This document shows, one piece after another, positions 25,714 to 34,793 of a DNA stretch of 64,000 nt (position 1 is the first letter of the stretch; every line of letters starts with the position of its first letter). A program made the translations under genes and the position numbers. The DNA is from an uncultured Lachnospiraceae bacterium (GTDB taxonomy: Bacteria; Bacillota; Clostridia; Lachnospirales; Lachnospiraceae). Location of the stretch: contig CAKRSV010000003.1 of assembly GCA_934401915.1 (NCBI GenBank), positions 1 to 64,000 on the forward strand. Reading direction: 5' to 3'. Under the pieces are notes generated by a model that saw only the letters and a list, made by a program, of their open reading frames with translations, did not search any database and had not been told where the DNA came from.

Positions 25714-26492
25714 AGCTGCAGATGCTTATTTCCGCGGTAGAACAAAATAGCGGGGAGCTGCCGGAGAAGATGAACCTTCGCACGCCGGCGGTGATCGTTG
25801 ATCAATGTGACAGATATGCCTATGAAGAACATATGCGGGGAGAGGATCGCATCCAGTGCTTTTGCATGCCTGAGAGGGGCGTTGGTCTGAGCAGGAACAC
25901 AGCGCTTCTGCACGCCGACGCGGATGTGTGTATTTTTTCGGATGAGGATATCGTGTATGCGGACGACTATGCGGAGAAGATCCGGAAAGCGTATGAGGAG
26001 CTGCCGGAGGCGGATCTGATCCTCTTTAATGTGAAGGTGTCGCCTGCAAGGAAAACCTACTGGAACGAGGATATCCACAGAGTGACCTACCGCAATTACG
26101 GCCGGTATCCGGCATACAGCATTACGGGAAAGCTGGACGCGTTCCGACGCGCCAATGTGAGTTACTCGCTGCTGTTTGGGGGCGGTGCAAAGTACAGCAA
26201 CGGCGAGGACAGCCTGTTTCTCAGAGACTGTCTGAGGGCGGGGCTGCGCATCTATACCCACACGGACTGTATCGGCGAGGAGAAGGAGCGGGAATCTACG
26301 TGGTTTCATGGCTACAATGATAAGTTTTTCCGGGACAGGGGCGTTTTGTACCACTTTCTGTATGGCAGGCTGGCAAGAGTGCTGTCCCTGCGTTTTGTGT
26401 GGGTGCACAGGCAGGAGATGTGTCGGCAGATCCCGGTAAAGAAGGCGTATCGGCTGATGAAAGACGGAATCAGGGAAGGAAAGAACGGATAG
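25710..26492 (+). CDS. Family 2-like glycosyltransferase
   Basis: 260 residues, overlapping the previous gene by ATGA. It lacks the usual long first strand and begins MKLQMLISAVEQNSGELPEK. The rest fits a GT-A fold: PERGVGLSRNTALLHADADV, the acidic FSDEDIVYADDYAEKI, and the acceptor-side FGGGAKYSNGEDSLFLRDCL. Related Firmicutes proteins in polysaccharide loci are annotated as glycosyltransferases of family 2. It is cytoplasmic with no membrane segment. Sugar unknown. Confidence 0.75.
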   Translation: MKLQMLISAVEQNSGELPEKMNLRTPAVIVDQCDRYAYEEHMRGEDRIQCFCMPERGVGLSRNTALLHADADVCIFSDEDIVYADDYAEKIRKAYEELPEADLILFNVKVSPARKTYWNEDIHRVTYRNYGRYPAYSITGKLDAFRRANVSYSLLFGGGAKYSNGEDSLFLRDCLRAGLRIYTHTDCIGEEKERESTWFHGYNDKFFRDRGVLYHFLYGRLARVLSLRFVWVHRQEMCRQIPVKKAYRLMKDGIREGKNG

Positions 26493-27620
26493 ATGATCCT
26501 CTATATTTCGGTGGCGGCAGTGACGATACTGCTGGCAGGGCTGGTCGTGAGTCAGCCGGATCGACAACCATATAGGACGACGAGGCAGCAGATGTGTAAC
26601 CGGGTCTGCCTTTTGGCGATCTTTCTGATCCTGTTCGCGCTGTCTGCCTGTCGGCTGAACGTGGGAAATGATTATGCAAAATACGTGGAGTTCATGCACC
26701 TGATCAACTGCGATTCGTACGTGCCTACGGAGGTTGGATTTAACCTTCTGGTAAAGATGGTCTACGGACTGTCCGGGTATGAAAATTACCTGCTGGTGTT
26801 TGCCGTCTATGCGTTTGCGACCGTATTTCTTTTCCTTGTGGCGATGTATCAGCAGAGCGATAATTTTCCGATGACGTTCTTTCTGTTTATGACGCTTGGG
26901 TATTATTTCCAGACGTTCAGCACGGTGCGGTATTATCTGGCGCTGGGGATCGCTCTGTATTCCATGAAGTTTGTGCTGCGAAAGCAGTGGGGAAGATTTG
27001 TGGTGCTGATCCTTTTCGGATCGCTGTTCCACAAGTCGCTGCTGGTGGTGCTCCCGTTGTATTTTCTGGCGACGCTACGCTGGAAAAAGTGGCAGCTTGC
27101 GCTGGCGGGCGTATTCTGTACCTCGTTTCTGTTTTTCCAGGATTTTTATCTGAAGGTGGTCATTTTTCTCTACCCGACCTATGAGGATACGGAATATCTG
27201 GAGGGCGGCACCAGCTATATCAATATTCTGCGGTGCGTGGCGGTTCTTTTGTTTGCCGGAATCGTCCTCTGGATGGAGAGACGGGAGAAAGCTCCGGGGA
27301 TGGAGATGGATGAGCGGTTCCGCTTTTTCTTCTACCTGAATCTGGGGGCGCTGGCGCTGTACGTTTTCTGCGGATTTTTGCCGATCATATCGAGAATAGG
27401 CTATTACCTTACCGTGAGTCAGATCCTGTTTTTGCCGATGCTGCTTGGAAGGATACCGGAGAAACGGTGGAGAAGGCTGTTTCAGGCAGGAATCTGTCTG
27501 GCGGCTGTTCTGTATTTTGCAATGTACCTCAGAAGGGCAGGCGGCGACGGGATCCTCCTTCTGCCGTACCGTACCTTCTTCTTCCACGATATGGTGAATA
27601 TCCTGTCGGATGTCAATTAA
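26493..27620 (+). CDS. EpsG-family polysaccharide polymerase (Wzy-like)
   Basis: 375 residues with about ten membrane helices. Characteristic EpsG pattern near the start: CRLNVGNDYAKYVEFMHL (about 52-69), then TEVGFNLLVKMVYGL and FQTFSTVRYYLALGIALYSM. It probably polymerises lipid-linked repeat units on the outer face of the membrane. It starts directly after the previous stop codon and follows the initiating transferase, Wzz-like protein and glycosyltransferase, making a compact biosynthesis unit. No Wzx flippase is seen beside it. Confidence 0.85.
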   Translation: MILYISVAAVTILLAGLVVSQPDRQPYRTTRQQMCNRVCLLAIFLILFALSACRLNVGNDYAKYVEFMHLINCDSYVPTEVGFNLLVKMVYGLSGYENYLLVFAVYAFATVFLFLVAMYQQSDNFPMTFFLFMTLGYYFQTFSTVRYYLALGIALYSMKFVLRKQWGRFVVLILFGSLFHKSLLVVLPLYFLATLRWKKWQLALAGVFCTSFLFFQDFYLKVVIFLYPTYEDTEYLEGGTSYINILRCVAVLLFAGIVLWMERREKAPGMEMDERFRFFFYLNLGALALYVFCGFLPIISRIGYYLTVSQILFLPMLLGRIPEKRWRRLFQAGICLAAVLYFAMYLRRAGGDGILLLPYRTFFFHDMVNILSDVN

Positions 27621-27671
27621 ACGGGTGCAGAGCCATAAACAAAGCAGGCTGCGCGGAAATGGGGAGTTAAG

Positions 27672-28481
27672 ATGATTTTCAGTATTCTGATAGTCTGTCT
27701 GAACCCGGGAGACAAGCTCAGGCATACGATAGAGAGCATTCTGGAACAGACGGAGAGTGATTATGAGATCCTTGTCAAGGACGGAGGATCGACGGATGGC
27801 TGTATAGCCATGCTGCCGCCGGATGAACGGATCCGGGTGGTGTCGCAGAAGGACCGGGGGATTTATGACGCGATGAACCAGGCGGTCGCACAGGCGCACG
27901 GAGAATATTTCTTTTTTCTGAACTGCGGGGACTGCTTCAGCAATGCGGAGGTGCTTGCAAAAGTCGGGGAGCACATCCAGAGCGCCGAGGCGCAGTATGC
28001 CGGGGAGAAGAGGCCGCCTTTTATCTTCTACGGAAATATTGAGGAGGAGCTGACCGGAGCGGTCGTGCAGTCCAATCCGTCCATGGATGATTTTGGGTGT
28101 TACCGGAATGTGCCCTGTCATCAGGCGTGCTTTTACAGCAAGGCACTCTTTGCAGGCAGGGGCTTCGATCTCTCTTACCGGGTGCGCGCAGACTATGAGC
28201 ATTTTCTGTGGGCATATTATAAGGCGGGGGCGAAAACCCTGTATATGCCGGTGACGGTTTCGCGCTACGAGGGCGGGGGGTTCTCGGAGACGCGGGAGAA
28301 CCGGAAGATTTCGGAGAAGGAGCACCGTGAGATCGTAAAAAAGTATATGCCGTCCCGTAAGGTGTACCGGTATCGGCTGATCATGCTGCTGACCCTGTCG
28401 GGGCTTCGCACGTGGATCGCCCGGAATCCGGTGACGGCAGGCGCCTATAATAGGATAAAGAGGTTACTTTACAAGGCATAG
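27672..28481 (+). CDS. Family 2 glycosyltransferase, WcaE-like
   Basis: 269 residues from ATG 27672 behind GGGGAG. Motifs are FSILIVCLNPGDKLRHTIES, VKDGGSTDG, the WcaE/CapG-type SQKDRGIYDAMNQAVAQAHG and FFLNCGDCFS, followed by HQACFYSKALF. This subgroup includes colanic acid and capsule transferases, some using GDP-fucose; that link to gmd and fcl is suggestive only. Cytoplasmic, with a short basic C-terminal helix. Confidence 0.88.
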   Translation: MIFSILIVCLNPGDKLRHTIESILEQTESDYEILVKDGGSTDGCIAMLPPDERIRVVSQKDRGIYDAMNQAVAQAHGEYFFFLNCGDCFSNAEVLAKVGEHIQSAEAQYAGEKRPPFIFYGNIEEELTGAVVQSNPSMDDFGCYRNVPCHQACFYSKALFAGRGFDLSYRVRADYEHFLWAYYKAGAKTLYMPVTVSRYEGGGFSETRENRKISEKEHREIVKKYMPSRKVYRYRLIMLLTLSGLRTWIARNPVTAGAYNRIKRLLYKA

Positions 28482-28514
28482 CGTGGAGCGGGCACGCTGG
28501 AATGGAGAGTAAGG

Positions 28515-29813
28515 ATGAGAGTATTGTGGGTATGCAACATCATGCTGCCGGCTATTGCAAGGCAGCTGAATCTTCCCTGCAGCAACAGGGAGGGGTGGCT
28601 GAGCGGTCTGCTGGAGAGGATCGCACTGGAACAGAGCCGCAATCCGGTAGAGCTGGGGATCGCATTTCCGGTGGCGGATATGGCGGAGCTTTCCGAGAGA
28701 AAGATGCAGTTCGGAGAGACGCTGTCCTGCAACTGTTACGCCTTTGAGGAGGATCTGAACACGCCGGAGAGATATGAGCCTGCGCTGGAGGAGCGCTTCC
28801 GGGAGATCCTGCAAAAATTTGAGCCGGATATCGTGCATATTTTCGGGACGGAGTTCCCGCACACGCTGGCGTGCGTGAGGGTGTTTGGCAGACCGGAGAG
28901 GACGCTGGTCAGCATACAGGGACTTTGCAGCTCGATCGCGGATATCTATATGGCGGGACTGCCGCTGCGGGTGCAGAGGAAGGCGACGCTGCGGGACATA
29001 CTGCGGAGGGACAGTCTGCGCCGTCAGCAGAAAAAGTTTGAACTTCGTGGGCAGCATGAGAAAGAGGCGCTCAGGCAGGTGGGACACATTGCGGGGCGGA
29101 CGGACTTTGACAGGGAAGAGACAGCCAGGATCAATCCGGACGCAAAATACCACTATCTGAATGAAACGATGCGGACCTGCTTTTACAGCGACAGATGGAG
29201 CAGGAAGAGCTGTCATTCCTATTCGATCTTTTTGAGCCAGGGAGATTACCCGTTAAAGGGCTTTCACTATCTTTTGCAGGCGATGCCAAAGATCCTGGAG
29301 CGTTTTCCTTACGCGCAGATCTTTGTGGCGGGAAACAGCGTCATAAGCGATGAAACGCTGGAGGACCGGCTGAAACTTCCTGCTTACGGAAAGTATCTGA
29401 GGAAGCTGATCCATGAATACCAGTTAGAGAAAAAGGTGACGATGCTTGGCAGACTGACAGCGGAAGAGATGAAAGCACAGTTCCTGCAAAGCCATGTGTT
29501 CGTTCTGCCGTCCGCACTGGAGAATTCCCCAAATTCGCTGGGGGAGGCGATGCTCCTTGGCGTGCCGTGCATTGCGGCCGATGTGGGGGGCGTACATAAT
29601 CTGCTGGAGGACGGAGGAGACGGAATCCTGTATCCGGCGGGGGATGTGGAAGCGCTTGCGGATGCAGTCATAGAGATTTTCAGCAAAGAGGCCGTAGCGG
29701 AGCGTTTTTCGGACAATGCGAGAAAGCATGCCAGAGTAAACCATGACGGAAATCAGAATTACTACCGGCTGATCCATATTTACCGGGAGATGACAGAGGA
29801 AAGCGAAGTATGA
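28515..29813 (+). CDS. Family 4 glycosyltransferase
   Basis: 432 residues, GT-B fold. The N-terminal domain starts MRVLWVCNIMLPAIARQL and has DIVHIFGTEFPHTLA. The C-terminal nucleotide-binding domain includes SQGDYPLKGFHYLLQAMPKI, VTMLGRLTAEEMKAQFLQSH and the E-x7-E motif LENSPNSLGEAMLLGVPCIA. It is a retaining transferase of the cytoplasm. It overlaps the next GT4 gene by ATGA, so the two are coupled. Confidence 0.9.
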   Translation: MRVLWVCNIMLPAIARQLNLPCSNREGWLSGLLERIALEQSRNPVELGIAFPVADMAELSERKMQFGETLSCNCYAFEEDLNTPERYEPALEERFREILQKFEPDIVHIFGTEFPHTLACVRVFGRPERTLVSIQGLCSSIADIYMAGLPLRVQRKATLRDILRRDSLRRQQKKFELRGQHEKEALRQVGHIAGRTDFDREETARINPDAKYHYLNETMRTCFYSDRWSRKSCHSYSIFLSQGDYPLKGFHYLLQAMPKILERFPYAQIFVAGNSVISDETLEDRLKLPAYGKYLRKLIHEYQLEKKVTMLGRLTAEEMKAQFLQSHVFVLPSALENSPNSLGEAMLLGVPCIAADVGGVHNLLEDGGDGILYPAGDVEALADAVIEIFSKEAVAERFSDNARKHARVNHDGNQNYYRLIHIYREMTEESEV

Positions 29814-30994
29814 CGTTCACGTTCGTGTCGAATTATATCAATCATCACCAGATCCCACTGTGCGAGGCGCTTAGCCGGGAGCTGGGAGAGGATTTTACAT
29901 TTATCCAGACCATGCCGATGGAGGAAGAGCGCGTGGCGATGGGCTGGGCGGTCGATGTGCGAAAGCTGCCCTATGTGAAATGCCTGTACGAGCAGGAGTA
30001 CGACTGTCTGAAAAAGATCGCCGAGAGCGATGTGGTGCTCTTTGGCTGGACAGGCAGGGAGGACATCGTGCAGGACAGGCTGCGCTCCGGCAGGACGACC
30101 ATACGGGTGAGCGAGCGGCTGTACCGGGAAGGACAGTGGAAGGCAGTTTCGCCGCGCGGACTGGCAGCCAAGTACAGGGAGCATATCCGCTACCGGAAAA
30201 AACCGGTCTGTATGCTCTGCGCCGGAGCTTATACGGCGTCCGACTTTCACCTGATCGGGGCATACCCGGACAAGCTGTTCAAGTGGGGCTATTTCCCGCC
30301 GCTGCGCACCTACACGGAGCAGGAGCTTGCGGATAAAAAACAGGGCGGGAAGGAACTGCAGCTCGTCTGGGCGGGAAGATTTCTTCCGCTTAAGCACCCG
30401 GAGTACATGGTGAAGCTAGCGGAGGCGCTGGCGCAGAGAGGTTATTCTTTCCGGATGCATATGCTGGGGGACGGCGAACTGCTCCCGGAGATCAGAAAGC
30501 AGGTGCAGGAGCGTGCGCTTGATGGATATTTCCGCTTTTATGGGTTTCAGAAGCCGGAGGAAGTGCGCGACGTGATGGAAAAAAGCCATATCCACCTTTT
30601 TACCAGCAATTATCTGGAAGGCTGGGGTGCGGTCGTGAACGAAGGGATGAACAGCGGCTGTGTCGAGGTAGTCAACGCGCAGGTAGGCGCGGCACCGTAT
30701 CTGATCCGCAGCGGGGTCAACGGGATGGTCTACCCGGACGACCGTTATGACAAGCTGGAGGAGACAGTGATCGATCTGTTTGACCACTGGGAAGAACGCA
30801 GACAGATGGGCTGGGCGGCGTACGAGACGATCCGCGGCTGCTGGAACGCGGAGCACGCGGCGGCGGAGCTTCTGCGCTTTGCAAGGCAGCTTCAGGAAGG
30901 ACAGATCGTGCCGGCGCAGAGCGGTCCTCTGAGCGTTGCGCCGCCGATCCGGCCGGGAGAGATGTACTGCAGGATGATGCGGGAGGAGATTTGA
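29810..30994 (+). CDS. Family 4 glycosyltransferase
   Basis: 394 residues, GT-B fold. The N-terminal half begins MTFTFVSNYINHHQIPLCEA, as in a distinct subgroup of Firmicutes transferases. The C-terminal half has LVWAGRFLPLKHPEYMVKLA, FRFYGFQKPEEVRDVMEKSH, and EGWGAVVNEGMNSGC with the E-x7-E pair. The C-terminal 30 residues are an extra tail. Retaining, cytoplasmic, sugar unknown. Confidence 0.88.
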   Translation: MTFTFVSNYINHHQIPLCEALSRELGEDFTFIQTMPMEEERVAMGWAVDVRKLPYVKCLYEQEYDCLKKIAESDVVLFGWTGREDIVQDRLRSGRTTIRVSERLYREGQWKAVSPRGLAAKYREHIRYRKKPVCMLCAGAYTASDFHLIGAYPDKLFKWGYFPPLRTYTEQELADKKQGGKELQLVWAGRFLPLKHPEYMVKLAEALAQRGYSFRMHMLGDGELLPEIRKQVQERALDGYFRFYGFQKPEEVRDVMEKSHIHLFTSNYLEGWGAVVNEGMNSGCVEVVNAQVGAAPYLIRSGVNGMVYPDDRYDKLEETVIDLFDHWEERRQMGWAAYETIRGCWNAEHAAAELLRFARQLQEGQIVPAQSGPLSVAPPIRPGEMYCRMMREEI

Positions 30995-31001
30995 GGAAAG
31001 C

Positions 31002-32006
31002 ATGAACGAGAAGATCAGTGTTATCGTGCCGGTGTACAATTCCATAAACTGTCTGGAGCGCTGCGTTGCCTCCATCCGGCGGCAGACCTATCCGGAGCTG
31101 GAGATCCTGCTGATAGACGACGGATCGACAGACGGGACGGGGAAGCTGTGTGAGGAGCTGGCGCGGCAGGACGGACGGATCCGGGTGTACCACAAAGCAA
31201 ACGGCGGCGCGTCGTCGGCCCGCAATCTGGGCATTGCCCGGGCAGAAGGAGAATTTCTGGGATTTGTGGACAGCGACGACTATATCGAGCCGGATACCTA
31301 TGAGAAGATGCGGGAGGCATACCGGGAGACCTATGCGGCCGGGAAACGCTCCTTTGCCGTACAGATCTCGCGGGATGAGGTAGAGGAGGATGGAACAAGG
31401 CTTCCGGACGCGTGTATTCCACCGGAGGAACGCATCCTTTGTACATCGGAGGACTTTTTGAAGGAGCTTTTGCTGCACCGTGGAGACTGCTCTTTCTGTA
31501 CCAAGCTGTTCCCACGCGAGCTGTTCGAAGGACACCGGTTCCCGGAAGGGGAGCTGAACGAGGATTTCCGGCTTCTCGTGGAGCTTTTGCAGGAGCTGGA
31601 GGGAATCGTCATCCTGCCGGAGCAGGGATATCATGTGGTCTGCCGCAAGGACAGCACGACCAGAAAGCGGACGGCGGACAGCTTTTCACGGGTGTTTCTG
31701 GATATCGTGGACAACGCAGACCGGATGCAGGCGCTGGTGGATGAAAAATATCCGCAGCTTCACCTGTGCGCTGTCCGTTTTGGACTGTATCAGAGGCTGG
31801 ACTATCTGCTCCATGTGCCGATCCCGTCCATGACGGCGGAAAATAAATTTTACCGCAGGGTGGTTTCGTATCTGCGCAGTCATCTGATGGATACGATCAG
31901 GAATCCGTATCTGACGAAGAAGAACAAGGTTTATCTGCTTCTTCTTTCCGCGGCGCCAAAGACGGTCAGACGGGTACATGCGAAGAAAATGGAGATTAAG
32001 GGTTGA
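31002..32006 (+). CDS. Family 2 glycosyltransferase
   Basis: 334 residues starting behind GAGGAAAGC. GT-A core with KISVIVPVYNSINCLERCVA, LLIDDGSTDGTGKLCEELA, NGGASSARNLGIARAEGEF and the D-x-D site VDSDDYIEPDTYEKM, followed by the acceptor-side LNEDFRLLVELL. Typical of capsule and exopolysaccharide transferases. It overlaps the GT-C gene that follows by TTGA. Confidence 0.9.
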   Translation: MNEKISVIVPVYNSINCLERCVASIRRQTYPELEILLIDDGSTDGTGKLCEELARQDGRIRVYHKANGGASSARNLGIARAEGEFLGFVDSDDYIEPDTYEKMREAYRETYAAGKRSFAVQISRDEVEEDGTRLPDACIPPEERILCTSEDFLKELLLHRGDCSFCTKLFPRELFEGHRFPEGELNEDFRLLVELLQELEGIVILPEQGYHVVCRKDSTTRKRTADSFSRVFLDIVDNADRMQALVDEKYPQLHLCAVRFGLYQRLDYLLHVPIPSMTAENKFYRRVVSYLRSHLMDTIRNPYLTKKNKVYLLLLSAAPKTVRRVHAKKMEIKG

Positions 32007-33625
32007 AAAAAAAGACGTTTTATTTCTGGCTTATTGTGATATGGATCCTGCAGATGGCGGTTGCCTTTGCGTTCTGCGTACAGAAAAAGGGCTTCCATGA
32101 GGATGAGTATTACACATATTATTCGACTGCGAGGACGAACGGGTTTTATGTGGAAGATGGAGAGTGGATGGATCAGGAGACGATTCGGGATGAATTTGTG
32201 GTCCTCCCCGATCAGCGTTTCCGGTACGGGCTTGTGAAGCAGGTACAGTCCTGGGATGTGCATCCGCCGGTTTACTACTGGGTATTTCACACGGTGGCGT
32301 CGTTTCTGCCGGGAGTCTTTTCCAAGTGGATCGGCTTGTCAGTGAATCTGCTGTTTCACGGCGTCAACATCCTTCTGCTGGCATGGCTGTGTCATATGGT
32401 GAGCGGAGGCAAAAAGGAGCTGACGCTTGTGGTGAGCGCCTTTTACTGGCTGACTCCGGCGGCACTGAGCGGCGTGCTGTTTATCCGTATGTATGAAATG
32501 CTGACTACGTGGGTTTTGCTGTGCGCGATCCTTCATGTGCTTGCGTGGAAATGGCTGGAGCGGGCGGCAGACCCGGCAAAGGAAAAACTGCCTGTGAAGA
32601 GGTTTCTTCTGCCGACGCTTGCGGTGACGTATCTTGGATTTCTGACACACTACTACTACGTGATCTTTGCCTTCTTTATGGCGGCGGCTTTTGCGCTGTG
32701 TGTGCTTCTCAGAGAGCGCAGGATCCGGAATGTCCTGTGGTATGCGGGGAGTCTGGCGGCGGCGTTTCTGCTCTCGTACCTGACCTATCCGGCCTGTCTG
32801 GGACAGATGTTCCGCGGACAGAGAGGAGCGCAGGCGACGGAGAACTTTTTTGAACTCTCCAATACATGGGAGCGTTTTTGTTATTTTTATGACATCATGA
32901 ACGAGTATGTCTTTGGCAGGTACCTGCTCGTGTTCTGGGTGCTTCTGGCGGTGCTGCTGTTCGGAATGCTTCTGCCGGTAAGGAAGTGGGCAGGGTCGGG
33001 CAGAGCGTTTATGGCAGAGCTTGGGAAAAGGATCCGGGACGGCGTGTGCGGAAATATTCCGGTCGTGCTGCCGGGCGTTTCCGTGCTCGGCTATCTGGCG
33101 GCAGTTTCCAAGACAGGACTGATGTATGAGGGAACGTCTCTGCGTTATCAGCTGCCGGTTTACGGGATGGTGGCAATGCTCCTGCTCCTTGCGCTGCGCG
33201 CCCTGTGGAAGGGACATATGGAGTATATCTTCCTGCTCTGCCTGCTGCTGATCAATGTAAACGGTCTTGCATCCGGAAAAGTGCAGTTTCTCTACCCGGA
33301 GGCGGAGGAAGTCAAAGCCGTGGCTGTCAGGGAGGCGGCACAGGGAACGGAGGCTGTCTACCTTTACCGGGAAGGCGACGAGTGGTGCATCTGGAGCTCG
33401 GCAGAGGAGCTGATGCAGTTCCCGGGAGTGTACTTCCTCGCGGCTGACAGGGAAACCCTGCCGGAGGATGAGCGGATCCGCACCGGAGAGCGGCTGATCG
33501 CTTATGTGGGAGAGGGGGCCGACGCGGAGAAGGAGCTGAAGCGGCTTCTCGACGGGAATCCGGCGCTTTCCGGCAGCGAGCTTGTGGCGCAGGAAAAGTA
33601 TTGCAGCGTATATCTGCTCAAGTAA
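32003..33625 (+). CDS. GT-C membrane glycosyltransferase (GT39/ArnT-like)
   Basis: 540 residues from a TTG start that overlaps the preceding stop codon. About ten membrane helices. The first outer loop has the acidic pair FHEDEYYTYYSTARTNG (about 27-43), and a second loop has SWDVHPPVYYWVFHT; both are landmarks of protein-mannosyltransferase/ArnT-like GT-C enzymes. A soluble C-terminal domain of about 100 residues follows. The donor should be a polyprenyl-phosphate sugar from the GtrB-like enzyme at 21417 or the one at 54818. The acceptor (glycan or protein) is unknown. Last gene of the first block. Confidence 0.78.
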   Translation: MKKKTFYFWLIVIWILQMAVAFAFCVQKKGFHEDEYYTYYSTARTNGFYVEDGEWMDQETIRDEFVVLPDQRFRYGLVKQVQSWDVHPPVYYWVFHTVASFLPGVFSKWIGLSVNLLFHGVNILLLAWLCHMVSGGKKELTLVVSAFYWLTPAALSGVLFIRMYEMLTTWVLLCAILHVLAWKWLERAADPAKEKLPVKRFLLPTLAVTYLGFLTHYYYVIFAFFMAAAFALCVLLRERRIRNVLWYAGSLAAAFLLSYLTYPACLGQMFRGQRGAQATENFFELSNTWERFCYFYDIMNEYVFGRYLLVFWVLLAVLLFGMLLPVRKWAGSGRAFMAELGKRIRDGVCGNIPVVLPGVSVLGYLAAVSKTGLMYEGTSLRYQLPVYGMVAMLLLLALRALWKGHMEYIFLLCLLLINVNGLASGKVQFLYPEAEEVKAVAVREAAQGTEAVYLYREGDEWCIWSSAEELMQFPGVYFLAADRETLPEDERIRTGERLIAYVGEGADAEKELKRLLDGNPALSGSELVAQEKYCSVYLLK

Positions 33626-33632
33626 GGGCGCA

Positions 33633-33661
33633 TTGCAAACAAAATCGCCCTATGCTATACT
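33633..33661 (+). promoter_or_regulatory. Promoter of the pseudaminic acid block
   Basis: TTGCAA, 17-nt spacer, TATACT, with TGC directly before the -10 (extended -10). Start of transcription near 33668 gives a leader of about 90 nt before pseB. Confidence 0.75.
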
Positions 33662-33709
33662 GAAAATCGGTGTAATCGTGTTGTTTGCAGGTTATGCCGG
33701 GGATAAGCT

Positions 33710-33733
33710 GTCTGTCCGGACAGAAGGACAGAC
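33710..33733 (+). promoter_or_regulatory. Hairpin/palindrome in the pseB leader
   Basis: Perfect 8-bp arms GTCTGTCC and GGACAGAC with an 8-nt loop. The first arm is also half of a perfect 14-bp palindrome TCTGTCCGGACAGA (33711-33724), so either an RNA hairpin or a DNA operator is possible. It is followed by GTTTTGA, which is too weak for a clear terminator. Confidence 0.45.
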
Positions 33734-33759
33734 GTTTTGACGAAAAAGGAGGAAAAATA

Positions 33760-34755
33760 ATGCTGAAAGATAAAACGATACTGATTACCGGAGGAACAGG
33801 CTCTTTCGGAAAGTGCTTTACCAAATATGTGCTGACACACTATGAACCCAAAAAGATCATAATCTACTCACGCGACGAGTTTAAACAGTGGGTAATGGAT
33901 CAGGAGTTTGCCGAGTATCGGGATAAGCTGCGGTTCTTTATCGGCGATGTGCGCGATCTGGAGAGATTGAAGAGAGCCTGCGAGGGTGTGGACTATATCA
34001 TTCATGCGGCGGCGCTCAAACAGGTTCCATCCTGTGAGTATAACCCGAATGAGGCGATCAAGACCAATATCCATGGAGCGATGAATGTGATCGACGCCGC
34101 GCTGGATACCGGTGTGAAGAAGGTGGTTGCCCTGTCTACGGACAAGGCGGTCAACCCGGTGAACCTTTACGGAGGCACGAAGCTGGTATCGGACAAGCTG
34201 TTCGTGGCAGCTAACGCCTATGCGGGCACGAAGGATATCAATTTCTCCATCGTGAGATATGGAAATGTAGCGGGAAGCCGCGGTTCCATCATTCCGGTGT
34301 TCGATAAGCTGATCAAGGAAGGCAAGACAGAGATGCCGATCACGGATGTGCGGATGACCAGATTCTGGATCAGTCTGACGCAGGGAGTGGAGCTTGTGAT
34401 CAAGGCGCTCGCAGAGGCGACCGGCGGAGAGACTTTTATCAGCAAGATCCCGTCCTTCAAGATCACTGATCTGGCAGAGGCGATGCTGCCGGGATGCAAG
34501 ATCAAGGAGATAGGGATCCGTCCCGGAGAAAAGCTGCATGAGATCATGGTCACGAAAGAGGATTCTGCAACGACCTACGAGTATGACAAGCACTTTATCG
34601 TCTACCCGCAGATGACCTGGAATAACAAGCAGCAGCCGGATCTGAGCGGCAAGAGAGTGCCGGACGGCTTCTCCTACAGCTCGGACAATAACACACAGTG
34701 GCTGAGCGTGGACGATATCAGAAAACTGCTCAAAGAGATGGAACTGGAGAAATAG
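33760..34755 (+). CDS. pseB: UDP-GlcNAc 4,6-dehydratase (inverting), PseB
   Basis: 331 residues from ATG 33760 behind AAGGAGG. First step of CMP-pseudaminic acid synthesis: dehydration and C5 inversion of UDP-GlcNAc. Short soluble SDR protein with ILITGGTGSFGKCFTKYVL, YSRDEFKQWVM, HAAALKQVPSCEYNPNEAI, STDKAVNPVNLYGGTK with Y137 and K141, and RYGNVAGSRGS. The Tyr in YGGTK separates it from the membrane-bound retaining enzymes; compare the protein at 60144, which has Met at that position. It starts the Pse block and is followed by pseC. Confidence 0.94.
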   Translation: MLKDKTILITGGTGSFGKCFTKYVLTHYEPKKIIIYSRDEFKQWVMDQEFAEYRDKLRFFIGDVRDLERLKRACEGVDYIIHAAALKQVPSCEYNPNEAIKTNIHGAMNVIDAALDTGVKKVVALSTDKAVNPVNLYGGTKLVSDKLFVAANAYAGTKDINFSIVRYGNVAGSRGSIIPVFDKLIKEGKTEMPITDVRMTRFWISLTQGVELVIKALAEATGGETFISKIPSFKITDLAEAMLPGCKIKEIGIRPGEKLHEIMVTKEDSATTYEYDKHFIVYPQMTWNNKQQPDLSGKRVPDGFSYSSDNNTQWLSVDDIRKLLKEMELEK

Positions 34756-34793
34756 AAGGAAGAGCAGATTTGCAGAAAAGAGGCTTAGTGCAT

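Noticed and set aside
25644-27032. 462-codon minus-strand frame opposite a glycosyltransferase and the EpsG-type gene
   Set aside because: Arg/His/Gln-rich shadow frame. The opposite strand has motifs, ribosome sites and tight operon spacing.
33710-33740. Intrinsic terminator in the pseB leader
   Set aside because: The hairpin is followed by GTTTTGACG, without a real U-tract; kept only as a structural element.
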